From assembly GCF_000425945.1 (NCBI RefSeq), contig NZ_AUEK01000003.1, positions 372,001-436,000 on the forward strand: a stretch of 64,000 nt of DNA. The letters are read 5' to 3'. The notes under the pieces are model-generated. The model had not been told where the DNA came from. It did not search any database and saw only the letters and a program-made list of their open reading frames with translations. The position numbers and the translations under genes were made by a program. This document shows, piece by piece, positions 8,285 to 16,076 of this stretch. The DNA comes from Candidatus Solirubrobacter pratensis (GTDB lineage: Bacteria > Actinomycetota > Thermoleophilia > Solirubrobacterales > Solirubrobacteraceae). The stretch's first letter is position 1; each line of letters opens with the position of its first letter.

Positions 8285-8500
8285 CCCGGATCGTGCGTGC
8301 TCCTCGGGTTGTGCCCGCCGTGGAGGTGGATCAGGATCGGAGCGCGTGAGGGCAAGTCGCGGCGGCGGTAGAGGTCCAGCCGTTGCGCCTGCAGCGCGGC
8401 CCATAGAACAGGTTCGCGCTGCGCCGGCCACGCGATCTCGCGGGGACCGGGTCCGCAGCTCGCGACGCCCTGCGCAGCGAGACGCTCACCGTCCGCAGGC
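8281..8500 (-). pseudogene. Possible remnant of an alpha/beta-hydrolase-fold gene
   Basis: The minus strand here reads ...RLDLYRRRDLPSRAPILIHL followed by HGG and, soon after, a stop. This looks like the strand and oxyanion-hole HGG motif of the esterase/hormone-sensitive-lipase type of alpha/beta hydrolase. Nothing of the catalytic Ser, Asp and His regions follows. Upstream the frame is Ala/Arg-rich and unconvincing. Together with the plus-strand remnant that follows, it fills the 379 bp between the exporter and the next recognisable protein. I see no other gene in that gap. Confidence 0.35.
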
Positions 8501-8663
8501 TCGGCCAGAAGACTGCTCGCTCGGCTCCACGCGCGCGGTGTCGCGTCCCCAGCCACACGTAGCCCTCGTCGTTCCGTGACGTCGGCGCTAAGGGGTGTGG
8601 GTGGCCGTACTGTGGCCGGCGCCGGCGCGCACCAAGGTGTAGCCAGCGATTCGGGCGCCTCAG

Positions 8664-9623
8664 ATGAGCCCACTGGCAGGGTCGCGCGAAGCCCCCGCGG
8701 CGATCACGCTCGACCACGACACGATCGTCGGCGACGACACGTTCAGCTCGAGCGGGCTCTACGCCGGCGGAGGGTCCGCGAACGGCAGGATCGCATCGGT
8801 CACGATGCGCAACTCGATCCTCCGCGGCTTCACGGCCTCGCTCCTGCGCTTCGTCGCCGCCGGCAGCGGCGGGTCCACCGTCACGACAAGCTACTCCGAC
8901 TACGCCCCGACGACGAAGACGATCGGCAGTGGCCCGGGCGGCTTCACCCAGGGCGCCGGCAACGTCGACGCCGACCCGGCGTTCGCAAGCGCCGCCGGCG
9001 GCGACTACCGCCTGACCGCGAGCTCGCCCGCGATCGACGCGGGTGACCCGGCCGGGCTGCTCGGCAACGAGCCCGGCGTGGATCTGGCCGGGCTGCCGCG
9101 CATCGTGCTCGGCAACGCCGGCTGCGCCGTTCGCAGCGACATGGGCGCGTTCGAGTTCCAGGCGACGGGGCTCTGCACGTCACCTCCGCCGCCTGCACCG
9201 CCCGCGCCCGCCGCGACGCCGCCGGCCGACGTGACGGCGCCGGTGCTGTCGCGTCTGACCGCTTCGCCGTCGCGGTTCCGGCCCGCCCCGGCCGGCAAGG
9301 CGGTCCGCAAGCGTGGCACCACGCTGCGCTTCTCGCTCACCGAGGCAGCCAACGTCAAGCTGGCGATCGTCCGTATCGTCGCCGGCCGCAAGTCGGGCGG
9401 CAGGTGCCGCGCGCACGGCAGCGGGCCTCGCTGCACGACGAGCAAGCAGCTGGGAACGCTGGCGGTGAGCGGCAAGGCCGGCGCCAATGCGCTCGCCTTC
9501 ACAGGCCGGGTTCGCGGACACGCCCTGCCCGCCGGGGCCTACCAGGTCGTCGCGACCGCCGGCGACGCCGCCGGCAACGTCACGGCACACGCGATCAGGG
9601 CCGGCTTCAAGGTGGTCCGCTGA
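8664..9623 (+). pseudogene. 5'-truncated beta-helix surface protein (choice-of-anchor type)
   Basis: 319 codons from the first ATG, but the protein begins in the middle of a right-handed beta-helix and has no signal peptide. It keeps the closing helix and anchor region: NVDADPAFASAAGGDYRL, SPAIDAGDPAG and DMGAFEFQ, the choice-of-anchor signature also found in the beta-helix proteins at 51-61 kb. A Pro/Ala linker follows, then an Ig-like/bacterial repeat domain with TLRFSLTEAANVKLAI and AGDAAGNVTAHAI. The other family members in this window start with a secretion signal and several more helix turns, so the 5' half was probably lost in the same rearrangement that left the neighbouring remnants. 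It could be translated from 8664 but would stay in the cytoplasm. Confidence 0.6.
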
Positions 9624-9632
9624 CGGCAGCCC

Positions 9633-9665
9633 GAAAGTAAAGAAGCCCCGCGGGTGCAGGGCTTC
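9633..9665 (-). terminator. Intrinsic terminator of the tRNA-Ala(CGC) gene
   Basis: On the minus strand GAAGCCC and GGGCTTC form a 7-bp stem (9642-9648 with 9659-9665) around a 10-base loop, followed by TTTACTTT. It lies 8 bases past the tRNA 3' end. Confidence 0.65.
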
Positions 9666-9673
9666 CTCGGAGG

Positions 9674-9746
9674 TGGAGCTAGGGGGACTCGAACCCCCGA
9701 CCTCCTGGGTGCGATCCAGGCGCTCTCCCAACTGAGCTATAGCCCC
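9674..9746 (-). tRNA. tRNA-Ala (anticodon CGC)
   Basis: 73 nt folding into a full cloverleaf: 7-bp acceptor, 4-bp D stem, 5-bp anticodon stem CCTGG/CCAGG with loop ATCGCAC, and a T arm of GGGGG-TTCGAAC-CCCCC. The acceptor contains the G3-U70 pair that identifies alanine tRNAs. The CCA end is not encoded. It decodes GCG, a very common codon in this genome. Confidence 0.95.
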
Positions 9747-9832
9747 GAGCCGGCGGCAGGAATCGAGAGCCCGCCGTCCAACGCCGCACTATAGCCGTCC
9801 CGGCTAGATTGGCCGGCCGAGGCCTCAGCGAC

Positions 9833-11713
9833 ATGCCCATTCTCCAGCCCTCGTTCCGCGGCAGGCTGCGGCTCTTCTTCGCAGTGATCGTCGTCGTCCC
9901 GATGATCGCGGTCGCGGTGGTGCTGTTCCAGCTGCTCGGGGCCAACGACACGGGCAAGGTGAACTCGAAGCTGGCAGAGGCGCAGGTGGCCGCCGGCGGG
10001 CTGTTCAACGACGCGCGCGCGGATGCCGGGCGGGCGGTTCCCGTGGCCGAGCAGGACGTGGGCCTGGCGACCGCGCTGCACGACCACGACACCGCCGCCG
10101 TGCGGGCGCAGCTCGCGCAGCTGGCGCGCCAGACGGACGCGCAGCGGATCAAGCTCCAGGTCGACGGCGAGGGGACGATCGAGACCGGTGCGAAGGACGC
10201 GATCGCGCCATCTGTGTCGGATCTCGCCAACGCGCAGGGCCAGAGCATCGGCCGGCTGACGATCTCGGCCATGAGCGCGACGGAGCTCGCCGCCCGGATC
10301 CAGCGGATCCTGGGCGTCGACGCCCGCATCGACGAGAACGGGAAGGTGCTCGCGACCTCGCTCCCGGCCGCGCGCGACGCGAAGCTGCCCGAGCGCGGTG
10401 CGATCCACCTCGGCAACGACGACTACCGCACGACCACGTTCTCCGCTCCCGCGTTCGACGGCGGCGAGACCGTGATCCACCTGCTTGCGCGCGATCCGGA
10501 CGAGGGCTTTACGCGCGGGACGGTCGCCGTGATCGGCCTCACGCTCGGCTTCCTCGTGCTCGCGGCGGTCTTCTTCATCACCGTCTCGCGGACGCTGCAG
10601 CAGGAGGTCCAGCGCCTGCTCGTCGCCGCGCAGCGGCTCGGGCGCGGGGACTTCTCCGTCACCGTCCCAGCCGAGGGCAACGACGAGTTCGCCGCGCTGG
10701 GCAAGGAGTTCAACAGCATGGCGCGCGAGCTGGAGACCCGCCTGGAGGAGCTCAGGCGCGAGCGAGGACGCCTCCAGGAGGCGATCCGCCGCGTCGGCGA
10801 GTCGTTCGCGCGCGGCCTCGATCGCGTCGGCGTGCTGGAGATCGTCGTCCAGACCGCCGTCGACGGCGTCGGCGCCGCCTGCGGCCGCGCGACGATGCGC
10901 ACGCGCGCGGACGCGGCGCTCCAGGAGGTCGCGCACACCGGCGAGCCGGAGGCCTACGAGCGCGCGCTGCACGCCGCCGAGCTGGCCGTGATGGACGCCG
11001 GCGAGGTGGCGGAGATCCAGATCGGCGGCGCGTCGGCGCTCGCCGCCCCGCTCTCGGCCACCGAGGGCGGCGACCGCGTGCTCGCGATCGTCTCCGTCGC
11101 CCGCGGCGACCGCGGCTTCAGCCACCCCGAGCGAGAGCTGTTCAGCTATCTCACGTCGCAGGCCGCGGTCTCCGTCGAGAACGTCGATCTGCACGAGACC
11201 GTGCAGCGCCAGGCCGTCACCGACGAGCTGACGGGCCTCTTCAACCACCGGCGCTTCCAGGAGGTCATGGCCGCCGAGGTGGAGCGTGCGCGCCGCTATG
11301 ACCAGGAGATGGGCCTGATCATGCTCGACATCGACAACTTCAAGCGCGTCAACGACACGTATGGCCACATGCAGGGCGACATGGTGCTGCGCGAGGTCGC
11401 GCGCGTCCTGCGCCAGTCCGCCCGCGAGATCGACGAGCCGGCCCGCTACGGCGGGGAGGAGATGGCCGTCGCGCTGCCGCAGACCGATCTCGAGGGTGCG
11501 TTCCGCTTCGCCGAGCGCGTCCGCAAGCGCATCGAGGCGCTCGATCTGCCGCTCCTCGACGGCGACGGCGTCCTCAAGGTGACGGCCTCGTTCGGCGCGG
11601 CCTCGCTGTCGGCCGCCGCCAACGGCGACAAGGAAGGCCTGGTTGCCGCGGCGGACGCCGCGCTCTACCGGGCGAAGCGTTCGGGGAAGAACCGCACCGT
11701 CAAGGCCGAGTAG
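9833..11713 (+). CDS. Membrane-bound GGDEF diguanylate cyclase with HAMP and GAF domains
   Basis: 626-residue c-di-GMP synthase. TM1 is at about 14-35, an extracytoplasmic sensor lies between, and TM2 is at about 228-250; then comes a HAMP linker (about 255-310), a short coiled coil, a GAF-like domain (about 330-460) and GGDEF (about 465-626). The active site reads GGEEM (540-544), an accepted variant with both acidic residues. An RxxD inhibitory site (REID) sits exactly five residues before it, so product feedback is likely. I prefer the ATG at 9833; a TTG at 9809 is in frame but adds no conserved residues. The next gene follows by 25 bp with a strong ribosome site and may be co-transcribed. 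Confidence 0.9.
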   Translation: MPILQPSFRGRLRLFFAVIVVVPMIAVAVVLFQLLGANDTGKVNSKLAEAQVAAGGLFNDARADAGRAVPVAEQDVGLATALHDHDTAAVRAQLAQLARQTDAQRIKLQVDGEGTIETGAKDAIAPSVSDLANAQGQSIGRLTISAMSATELAARIQRILGVDARIDENGKVLATSLPAARDAKLPERGAIHLGNDDYRTTTFSAPAFDGGETVIHLLARDPDEGFTRGTVAVIGLTLGFLVLAAVFFITVSRTLQQEVQRLLVAAQRLGRGDFSVTVPAEGNDEFAALGKEFNSMARELETRLEELRRERGRLQEAIRRVGESFARGLDRVGVLEIVVQTAVDGVGAACGRATMRTRADAALQEVAHTGEPEAYERALHAAELAVMDAGEVAEIQIGGASALAAPLSATEGGDRVLAIVSVARGDRGFSHPERELFSYLTSQAAVSVENVDLHETVQRQAVTDELTGLFNHRRFQEVMAAEVERARRYDQEMGLIMLDIDNFKRVNDTYGHMQGDMVLREVARVLRQSAREIDEPARYGGEEMAVALPQTDLEGAFRFAERVRKRIEALDLPLLDGDGVLKVTASFGAASLSAAANGDKEGLVAAADAALYRAKRSGKNRTVKAE

Positions 11714-11738
11714 GCTGAAGGGCAAGGAGGTACGGCCA

Positions 11739-12206
11739 ATGGGACTGCTGGACGACGCCATCCGCGAGCACCTCGAGCTCAAGCGCAAGCACGGCGCCAA
11801 CCCGGAGGACGTCTTGCGTGAAGAGAAGGAAGCCCTAGGGCAGGGAGGGCCGCGCGCGGAGTTCGCGCAGCCGGACGCCGAGCCCGAGGATCGCCAGGCG
11901 GCGCCGCCCCCGGCGCCCGAGCCGGAACCGGAGCCCGTGGACGAGCTGCCGGAGGGTGAGCCCGGCATCCGAGAGGAGCCCTCAGAGGGCCACGTAGCCG
12001 AGGCTCCGGGCTACGACGAGGACCCGTGGCTCGACGAGGAGCCCGACGAGGTGCCCGCCGGTGAGTCGCTGGAGCGCCCGCAGGGGCAGCCGGCCGGCGA
12101 GGAGGACGTGCTGGAGGAGACACCCGACTTCCTCCAGGAGACGCCTGAGCATGACCGTCTTTGGTTCGAGCAGAAGCCGCCGCGCGACTTCGACTGGGAC
12201 AAGTAG
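11739..12206 (+). CDS. Acidic, mostly disordered conserved protein
   Basis: 155 residues preceded by a strong AAGGAGG. The N-terminus MGLLDDAIREHLELKRKHGA is a predicted amphipathic helix, and I know similar starts from uncharacterised Thermoleophilia proteins. The middle is a long Glu/Pro-rich disordered stretch. The end is a distinct motif, HDRLWFEQKPPRDFDWDK. A conserved helix at one end and a conserved aromatic motif at the other suggest a tether or adaptor binding two partners; that is inference. It follows the diguanylate cyclase by 25 bp on the same strand. No enzyme motif, signal peptide or membrane segment is present. Confidence 0.75.
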   Translation: MGLLDDAIREHLELKRKHGANPEDVLREEKEALGQGGPRAEFAQPDAEPEDRQAAPPPAPEPEPEPVDELPEGEPGIREEPSEGHVAEAPGYDEDPWLDEEPDEVPAGESLERPQGQPAGEEDVLEETPDFLQETPEHDRLWFEQKPPRDFDWDK

Positions 12207-12327
12207 TCCAGATCCCGGCGTGCCGGCTCCAGGCGGGCCCGGCGCCCGCCGATCACGGGACGTGACCGGCTCGCCCCTTCCCCGTGTGAGCGGACGGTCG
12301 GATGGCCCCCGGCGAGGGCGGGTCCAC

Positions 12328-13812
12328 GTGCCCCGGGCCTGCCCTCCCGCGTCCGGGCTGTTGAGACGTCCTCACACCCATCTCGCACTCATGTGCGCCG
12401 TGGGAGCCGCGGCTCTGAGCGCGATGGCGCCGGCCGCACGCGCGGGAACCGAGGCGCACTTCACGCCGGGCGCTCCCGGCATCGGCGACCCGTACTTCCC
12501 GCTCGAGGGCAACGGCGGGTTCGACACCCGGCACTACGACCTGAGCTTCTCTTACGACCCGGCCGGCGACCGGCTCGAGGGGCTCGCGGTCATCACCGCG
12601 AAGGCGACGCAGAACCTCTCGCGCTTCGACCTCGACCTGCAGCAGCTGGACGTGTCGTCGGTCACGGTCGGCCCGCAGCGCGCGGAGTTCGCGCGCGACG
12701 GCCAGGAGCTGCAGATCACGCCGAAGCAGCCGATCCCGGACGGCCGGACGTTCACCGTCGCGATCCACTACGGCGGCGTCCCGCAGACGATCGTCGGCTC
12801 GCCGGTCGTCTTCGGCTCCCCCTACGGATTCCTGCACACCGATGACGGCGCGTTCATGGGCGACGAGCCCAACGCCGCGTCGACCTGGTTCCCGGTCTCC
12901 GACCACCCCGCGGACAAGGCGACCTACACGTTCCGCGTGACCGTGCCCAAGGGCCTCGGCGTCGTCGCCAACGGCACGCTGATGTACGACGTCGACGCCG
13001 GCGACAAGTCGCTGTGGGTGTGGGACGAGCCGCTGCCGATGGCCTCCTACCTGGCGACGGCCGACATCGGCCACTGGCTCGTCAAGCAGGGCCGCACGCC
13101 GGGCGGGATCCCGGAGTACGTCGCGGTCGATCCGGTGCTGCCGGACGTGACTGTCGACGGCGTCACCAAGTCCGCCCTGGACTTCTTCTACGACAGCACG
13201 GCCGAGGCCGGCGACCTGTGGTCGCAGACGTTCGGGCCATACCCGTTCGACGTGATCGGCGCGATCGCCGACAACGCGACCTACGACGGGCGGCCGCTCG
13301 GCTTCTCGCTGGAGACGCAGACCAAGCCGGTCTACTCCGCGGTGCGCAACGCCGGCACGATCGCGCACGAGCTCGCGCACCAGTGGTTCGGCGACAGCGT
13401 CTCGGTCGCCACGTGGGACAACATCTGGCTCAACGAGGGCTTCGCGACGTTCGCGGAGTACCTCTGGGGAGAGCACACCGGCGCCGGCAGCGCGCACGAC
13501 GCGTTCCTGGCCGACTACAGCCGGCCCGCGACGTCGGCGTTCTGGAACCAGGCGATCGCCGACCCGCAGCGCGACACGATGTTCGCGAGCGCCGTCTATC
13601 GCCGCGGCGGCATGACGCTGCAGGCGTTGCGAGAGAAGATCGACGACGACGACACGTTCTTCCGGATCCTGAAGACGTGGACGTCGACCCACGAGTACGG
13701 CAACGGCACCACGGCCGAGTTCACCGCGCTGGCCGAGCGGATCTCCGGCCTGGACCTGGGCGCCTTCTTCCAGACCTGGCTGTACACGCCGAGCAAGCCC
13801 ACCACCTGGTGA
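12328..13812 (+). CDS. Secreted M1-family metallo-aminopeptidase
   Basis: Zinc peptidase of the M1 (aminopeptidase N) family that removes N-terminal residues from peptides. The zinc site HELAHQW is at about 347-353 with the third ligand Glu in WLNEGFATFAEYLW 19 residues on; the exopeptidase loop appears as GFSLETQ in place of the usual GAMEN. The N-terminal beta domain (GFDTRHYDLSFSYDP) and the catalytic domain are present, but the C-terminal helical domain is short, giving about 494 residues against about 850 in PepN, as in many secreted actinobacterial M1 enzymes. A signal peptide ends near APAARA. Start: the GTG at 12328 gives a basic n-region; TTG 12361 and ATG 12391 are alternatives. The upstream 121 bp holds a G/C-rich hairpin (12232-12250) without a T tract. 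Confidence 0.88.
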   Translation: MPRACPPASGLLRRPHTHLALMCAVGAAALSAMAPAARAGTEAHFTPGAPGIGDPYFPLEGNGGFDTRHYDLSFSYDPAGDRLEGLAVITAKATQNLSRFDLDLQQLDVSSVTVGPQRAEFARDGQELQITPKQPIPDGRTFTVAIHYGGVPQTIVGSPVVFGSPYGFLHTDDGAFMGDEPNAASTWFPVSDHPADKATYTFRVTVPKGLGVVANGTLMYDVDAGDKSLWVWDEPLPMASYLATADIGHWLVKQGRTPGGIPEYVAVDPVLPDVTVDGVTKSALDFFYDSTAEAGDLWSQTFGPYPFDVIGAIADNATYDGRPLGFSLETQTKPVYSAVRNAGTIAHELAHQWFGDSVSVATWDNIWLNEGFATFAEYLWGEHTGAGSAHDAFLADYSRPATSAFWNQAIADPQRDTMFASAVYRRGGMTLQALREKIDDDDTFFRILKTWTSTHEYGNGTTAEFTALAERISGLDLGAFFQTWLYTPSKPTTW

Positions 13813-13863
13813 AGCTCACGCGGGGGGCTCAAGCGCCCTCACGCGCCGCCGATCAACCGGGCA

Positions 13864-15036
13864 GTGCGTCTGATCTCATCGCGCAGCATCCGCGACGGCG
13901 TCGAGCTGGCGCGGGACGTCGTCGCGGGACCGCCCGGCACGGCGCCGCTGCTGCGGGCCGGCGTGCGGCTCTCGGAGCGCTACGTCGGGCTGCTGACGCG
14001 CTCGGGCATCGGCTCGGTCTGGATCGAGGACGAGCTCGGCGCCGACCTGGAGATCGCCGAGCCGCTGACCGCCGAGACGCGCGGCAAGGTGCACCGCGCC
14101 ACGGGCGAGGCGTTGCGGGAGGCCAGTGCGGCGCTGCGCTCGGGCTCGGGCATGCCGAACGCCGTGGTGGACTCGCTCGCGGGCGTGGCGGAGGCAATGG
14201 TCGGCGACCTGCTCGACGTCCCGGACGCCGCGCTAGTGCTCGAGGACCTGCACAGCTTCGACTCCTACACGCACCGCCACAGCGTCCAGGTGACGGTGCT
14301 CGGGCTGCTGATCGCGCGCCGCATCTGGTCGCAGGACGGCTGGACCGACTTCCGCGGCAACCGGCGCCGCGACAGGCTCGAGGGGCGGCTGCGCAAGCTC
14401 GGCCTCGGGCTGCTGATCCACGACGTCGGAAAGCTCGCGGTGCCGCCCGAGGTGCTCAACAAGCCGGGCGTGCTGACGCCGGAGGAGATGGCGGTCATGC
14501 GCACCCATCCCGACGCCGGCGTCGAGCTGCTGCGCGGCGCCGGCCTCTCACCGCTGGTGCTGTCCGTCGTCCGCGACCACCACGAGCGCCCGGACGGCAG
14601 CGGCTACCCGCGCGGGTTCGAAGGGCGCCTCGTGCAGGAGTTCCCGCGGATCGCGGCGGTCGCCGACGTCTACGACGCCGTGACGTCCGAGCGCGTGTAC
14701 AAGCCGGCCGGCTCGCCGGCGGTCGGCGTGCGCGTGATCCGCGAAGGCGCGGGCGGGCAGTTCTGCGAGGACGTGGTCCGCCACTTCTCCGCGATCGTGA
14801 TGCCGTACCCCGTCGGCCGCGAGCTCGCGCTGCCCGACGGGCGGACCGCCGTCGTCTCGCGCGTCGACCCCGGGTCGCCGGACACGCCGACGGTGCGGCT
14901 GCTCGAGGACGGCTCGATCACCGAGCTCGTCGTCGACATGTCCGATGGAGGCGAGGGGAATCGAACCCCTACTTCGGCCGTGCAAAGGCCGCGTGCTCCC
15001 ATTACCACTACGCCCCCAGAAGGTGTCTCAGCTTAG
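13864..15036 (+). CDS. HD-GYP domain protein (putative c-di-GMP phosphodiesterase)
   Basis: 390 residues. An N-terminal domain (about 1-115) resembles the DUF3391-like lead-in of HD-GYP proteins. The catalytic part shows LIHDVGKLAVPPEVLNKPG (HD at 186-187), HHERPDGSGYPRG (GYP at 247-249) and AVADVYDAVTSERVY, the metal-binding set of HD-GYP enzymes that open c-di-GMP. The last 30 or so codons (from about 14945) are simply the antisense of a tRNA-Ala gene, reading GGEGNRTPTSAVQRPRA, because no stop occurs before 15036. The gene then overlaps the convergent HDAC-like gene by 9 bp. The GTG start fixes the N-terminus at RLISSRSIRDGVELARDV. Activity is inferred from the complete motif. Confidence 0.85.
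   Translation: MRLISSRSIRDGVELARDVVAGPPGTAPLLRAGVRLSERYVGLLTRSGIGSVWIEDELGADLEIAEPLTAETRGKVHRATGEALREASAALRSGSGMPNAVVDSLAGVAEAMVGDLLDVPDAALVLEDLHSFDSYTHRHSVQVTVLGLLIARRIWSQDGWTDFRGNRRRDRLEGRLRKLGLGLLIHDVGKLAVPPEVLNKPGVLTPEEMAVMRTHPDAGVELLRGAGLSPLVLSVVRDHHERPDGSGYPRGFEGRLVQEFPRIAAVADVYDAVTSERVYKPAGSPAVGVRVIREGAGGQFCEDVVRHFSAIVMPYPVGRELALPDGRTAVVSRVDPGSPDTPTVRLLEDGSITELVVDMSDGGEGNRTPTSAVQRPRAPITTTPPEGVSA
14946..15017 (-). tRNA. tRNA-Ala (anticodon TGC), antisense to the HD-GYP 3' end
   Basis: 72 nt cloverleaf: acceptor GGGGGCG/CGCCTCC, a three-pair D stem, anticodon stem CGGCC/GGCCG with loop TTTGCAC, and T arm AGGGG-TTCGATT-CCCCT. The G3-U70 pair again marks it as alanine. The D loop is unusual for tRNA-Ala (GTAATGGGAG). 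CCA is not encoded. It lies wholly inside the opposite-strand coding frame of the HD-GYP protein. Confidence 0.93.
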
Positions 15037-15906
15037 GGACCTGACGATGTCCACGGTCGCAGCATTGATCTCGACCGTGTCGTCGACGTCCGGCGCATAG
15101 CCTCCCGCGAGCACCACGACGACCGGCGCGCGCGGCGTGAGCCGGTGCAGCACGTGCTCGTCGCGCGCCCGTAGGCCCGCCTTGGTGAGCGACAGACGGC
15201 CCAGGCGGTCACCTTCCCACGGGTCGGCGCCCGCGAGGTAGAACGCGACGTCGAAGTCGAAGGCGAGCGCGGTGTCGAGCGCGTCCGACAGCGCCGCGAG
15301 ATACTCGTCGTCGCCGGTGCCCGACGCGAGGTCGACGTCGAGGTCGGATGCGATGCGCTCGAACGGGTAGTTGCGCGCGCCGTGCAGCGAGAGCGCGAAC
15401 GCGTCGGGGTCCGGGCCGAGGATCTGGGCCGTGCCGTCGCCCTGGTGCACGTCGCAGTCGACGACCAGCGCGCGCCGCGCGCGGCCCTCCGCGCGCAGCC
15501 GGGCGAGCGTGACGGCGACGTCGTTGAACAGGCAGTAGCCGCGGGCGAACGTGCGGCCGGCGTGATGCGTGCCGCCGCCGAGGTTCATGCCGATGCCGTG
15601 CGCGAGCGCGTGCGCGGCGGCGCCGAGCGTGCCGCCGACCGAGCGGCGGCCGCGCTCGACGAGCAGCTCCGACCAGGGCAGCCCGAGCCCGCGCTGCTCG
15701 CGAACGGTCATCGCGCCGTCGCGGATGCGCGCCAGCAGATCGGCGTCGTGGACGGCCTCCAGCCACTCCCACGGGACCGGCTCGGACTGATGGATCACCA
15801 CCCCGTCGGCCTCGACGCGGCGCCGCAGCCGCTCGTACTTGTCGATCGGGAACTTGTGCCCCTCCGGGAGCGGTATGCGCCAGCGGTCGTGACTCCAGGC
15901 CTCCAC
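15028..15906 (-). CDS. Histone-deacetylase-family amidohydrolase
   Basis: 292 residues, short for the family (about 300-380), as in class IV/HDAC11-like bacterial enzymes. The zinc and catalytic set is present: GGGTHHAGRTFARGYCLFND (paired His), VVDCDVHQGDGTA (Asp-x-His ligands), LAGADPWEGDRLG (third ligand Asp) and the transition-state Tyr in LAGGYAPDVDDT. In bacteria these cytosolic enzymes remove acetyl or other acyl groups from lysines, polyamines or small amides; the substrate here is unknown. The start is GTG at 15906. The 3' end overlaps the HD-GYP gene. A promoter for the plus-strand RNA element begins inside its first codons. Confidence 0.88.
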   Translation of the reverse strand: MEAWSHDRWRIPLPEGHKFPIDKYERLRRRVEADGVVIHQSEPVPWEWLEAVHDADLLARIRDGAMTVREQRGLGLPWSELLVERGRRSVGGTLGAAAHALAHGIGMNLGGGTHHAGRTFARGYCLFNDVAVTLARLRAEGRARRALVVDCDVHQGDGTAQILGPDPDAFALSLHGARNYPFERIASDLDVDLASGTGDDEYLAALSDALDTALAFDFDVAFYLAGADPWEGDRLGRLSLTKAGLRARDEHVLHRLTPRAPVVVVLAGGYAPDVDDTVEINAATVDIVRSLS

Positions 15907-15918
15907 AGCCCCTAGAAT
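15889..15918 (+). promoter_or_regulatory. Sigma-70-like promoter of the structured RNA/ROK transcript
   Basis: GTGACT (15889-15894) and TAGAAT (15913-15918) are spaced by 18 bp, close to TTGACA-N17-TATAAT. Transcription would begin near 15925, directly at the first base-paired element of the RNA downstream. The -35 box overlaps the first codons of the divergent HDAC-like gene. Confidence 0.5.
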
Positions 15919-15924
15919 GAAGTA

Positions 15925-16058
15925 CGCCGATCGCCCACTCGGCCGCGGAAGCGGCCGGGAGTGTTTGGTTCGCCAGGCATCTAATCGTCCTGGGACTCGC
16001 AGTGATAAGGGCGATCGAGCGCAGTGGGGAGCGGGCTTACTGCCCGCTCTAGCTGTTT
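15925..16058 (+). ncRNA. Structured RNA candidate (riboswitch-like leader or small RNA) upstream of the ROK kinase
   Basis: A 9-bp helix CGATCGCCC/GGGCGATCG (15928-15936 with 16009-16017) closes a three-way junction. Inside are a hairpin GGCCGC-GGAA-GCGGCC (15941-15956, GNRA loop) and a hairpin CCAGG/CCTGG (15973-15977 with 15989-15993) with an 11-base loop. A terminator-type hairpin follows at once. This order, junction then terminator then start codon 18 bases on, is that of a transcriptional riboswitch; a free small RNA is the other reading. It matches none of the common aptamers I compared (TPP, glycine, c-di-GMP-I, fluoride, ZTP, SAM). The region has no plausible open reading frame. Confidence 0.5.
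16029..16058 (+). terminator. Intrinsic terminator-like hairpin before the ROK gene
   Basis: GAGCGGGC (16029-16036) pairs perfectly with GCCCGCTC (16042-16049) around TTACT, followed by TAGCTGTTT. The T tract is imperfect. It ends 18 bases before the ROK ATG and could be the expression platform of the upstream RNA. Confidence 0.55.
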
Positions 16059-16076
16059 AATGGGCAGACTGCTCCC

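Noticed and set aside
9737..11968. 743-codon minus-strand frame opposite the diguanylate cyclase
   Set aside because: Antisense shadow of a well-supported GGDEF gene; composition is Arg/Asp/Leu-rich and has no recognisable domain.
15925..16058. Idea that the structured RNA is a 6S RNA, tRNA-like or known riboswitch
   Set aside because: It lacks the long central bubble of 6S, the T arm of tRNA and the conserved cores of TPP, glycine, c-di-GMP-I, fluoride, ZTP and SAM aptamers. Left unnamed.
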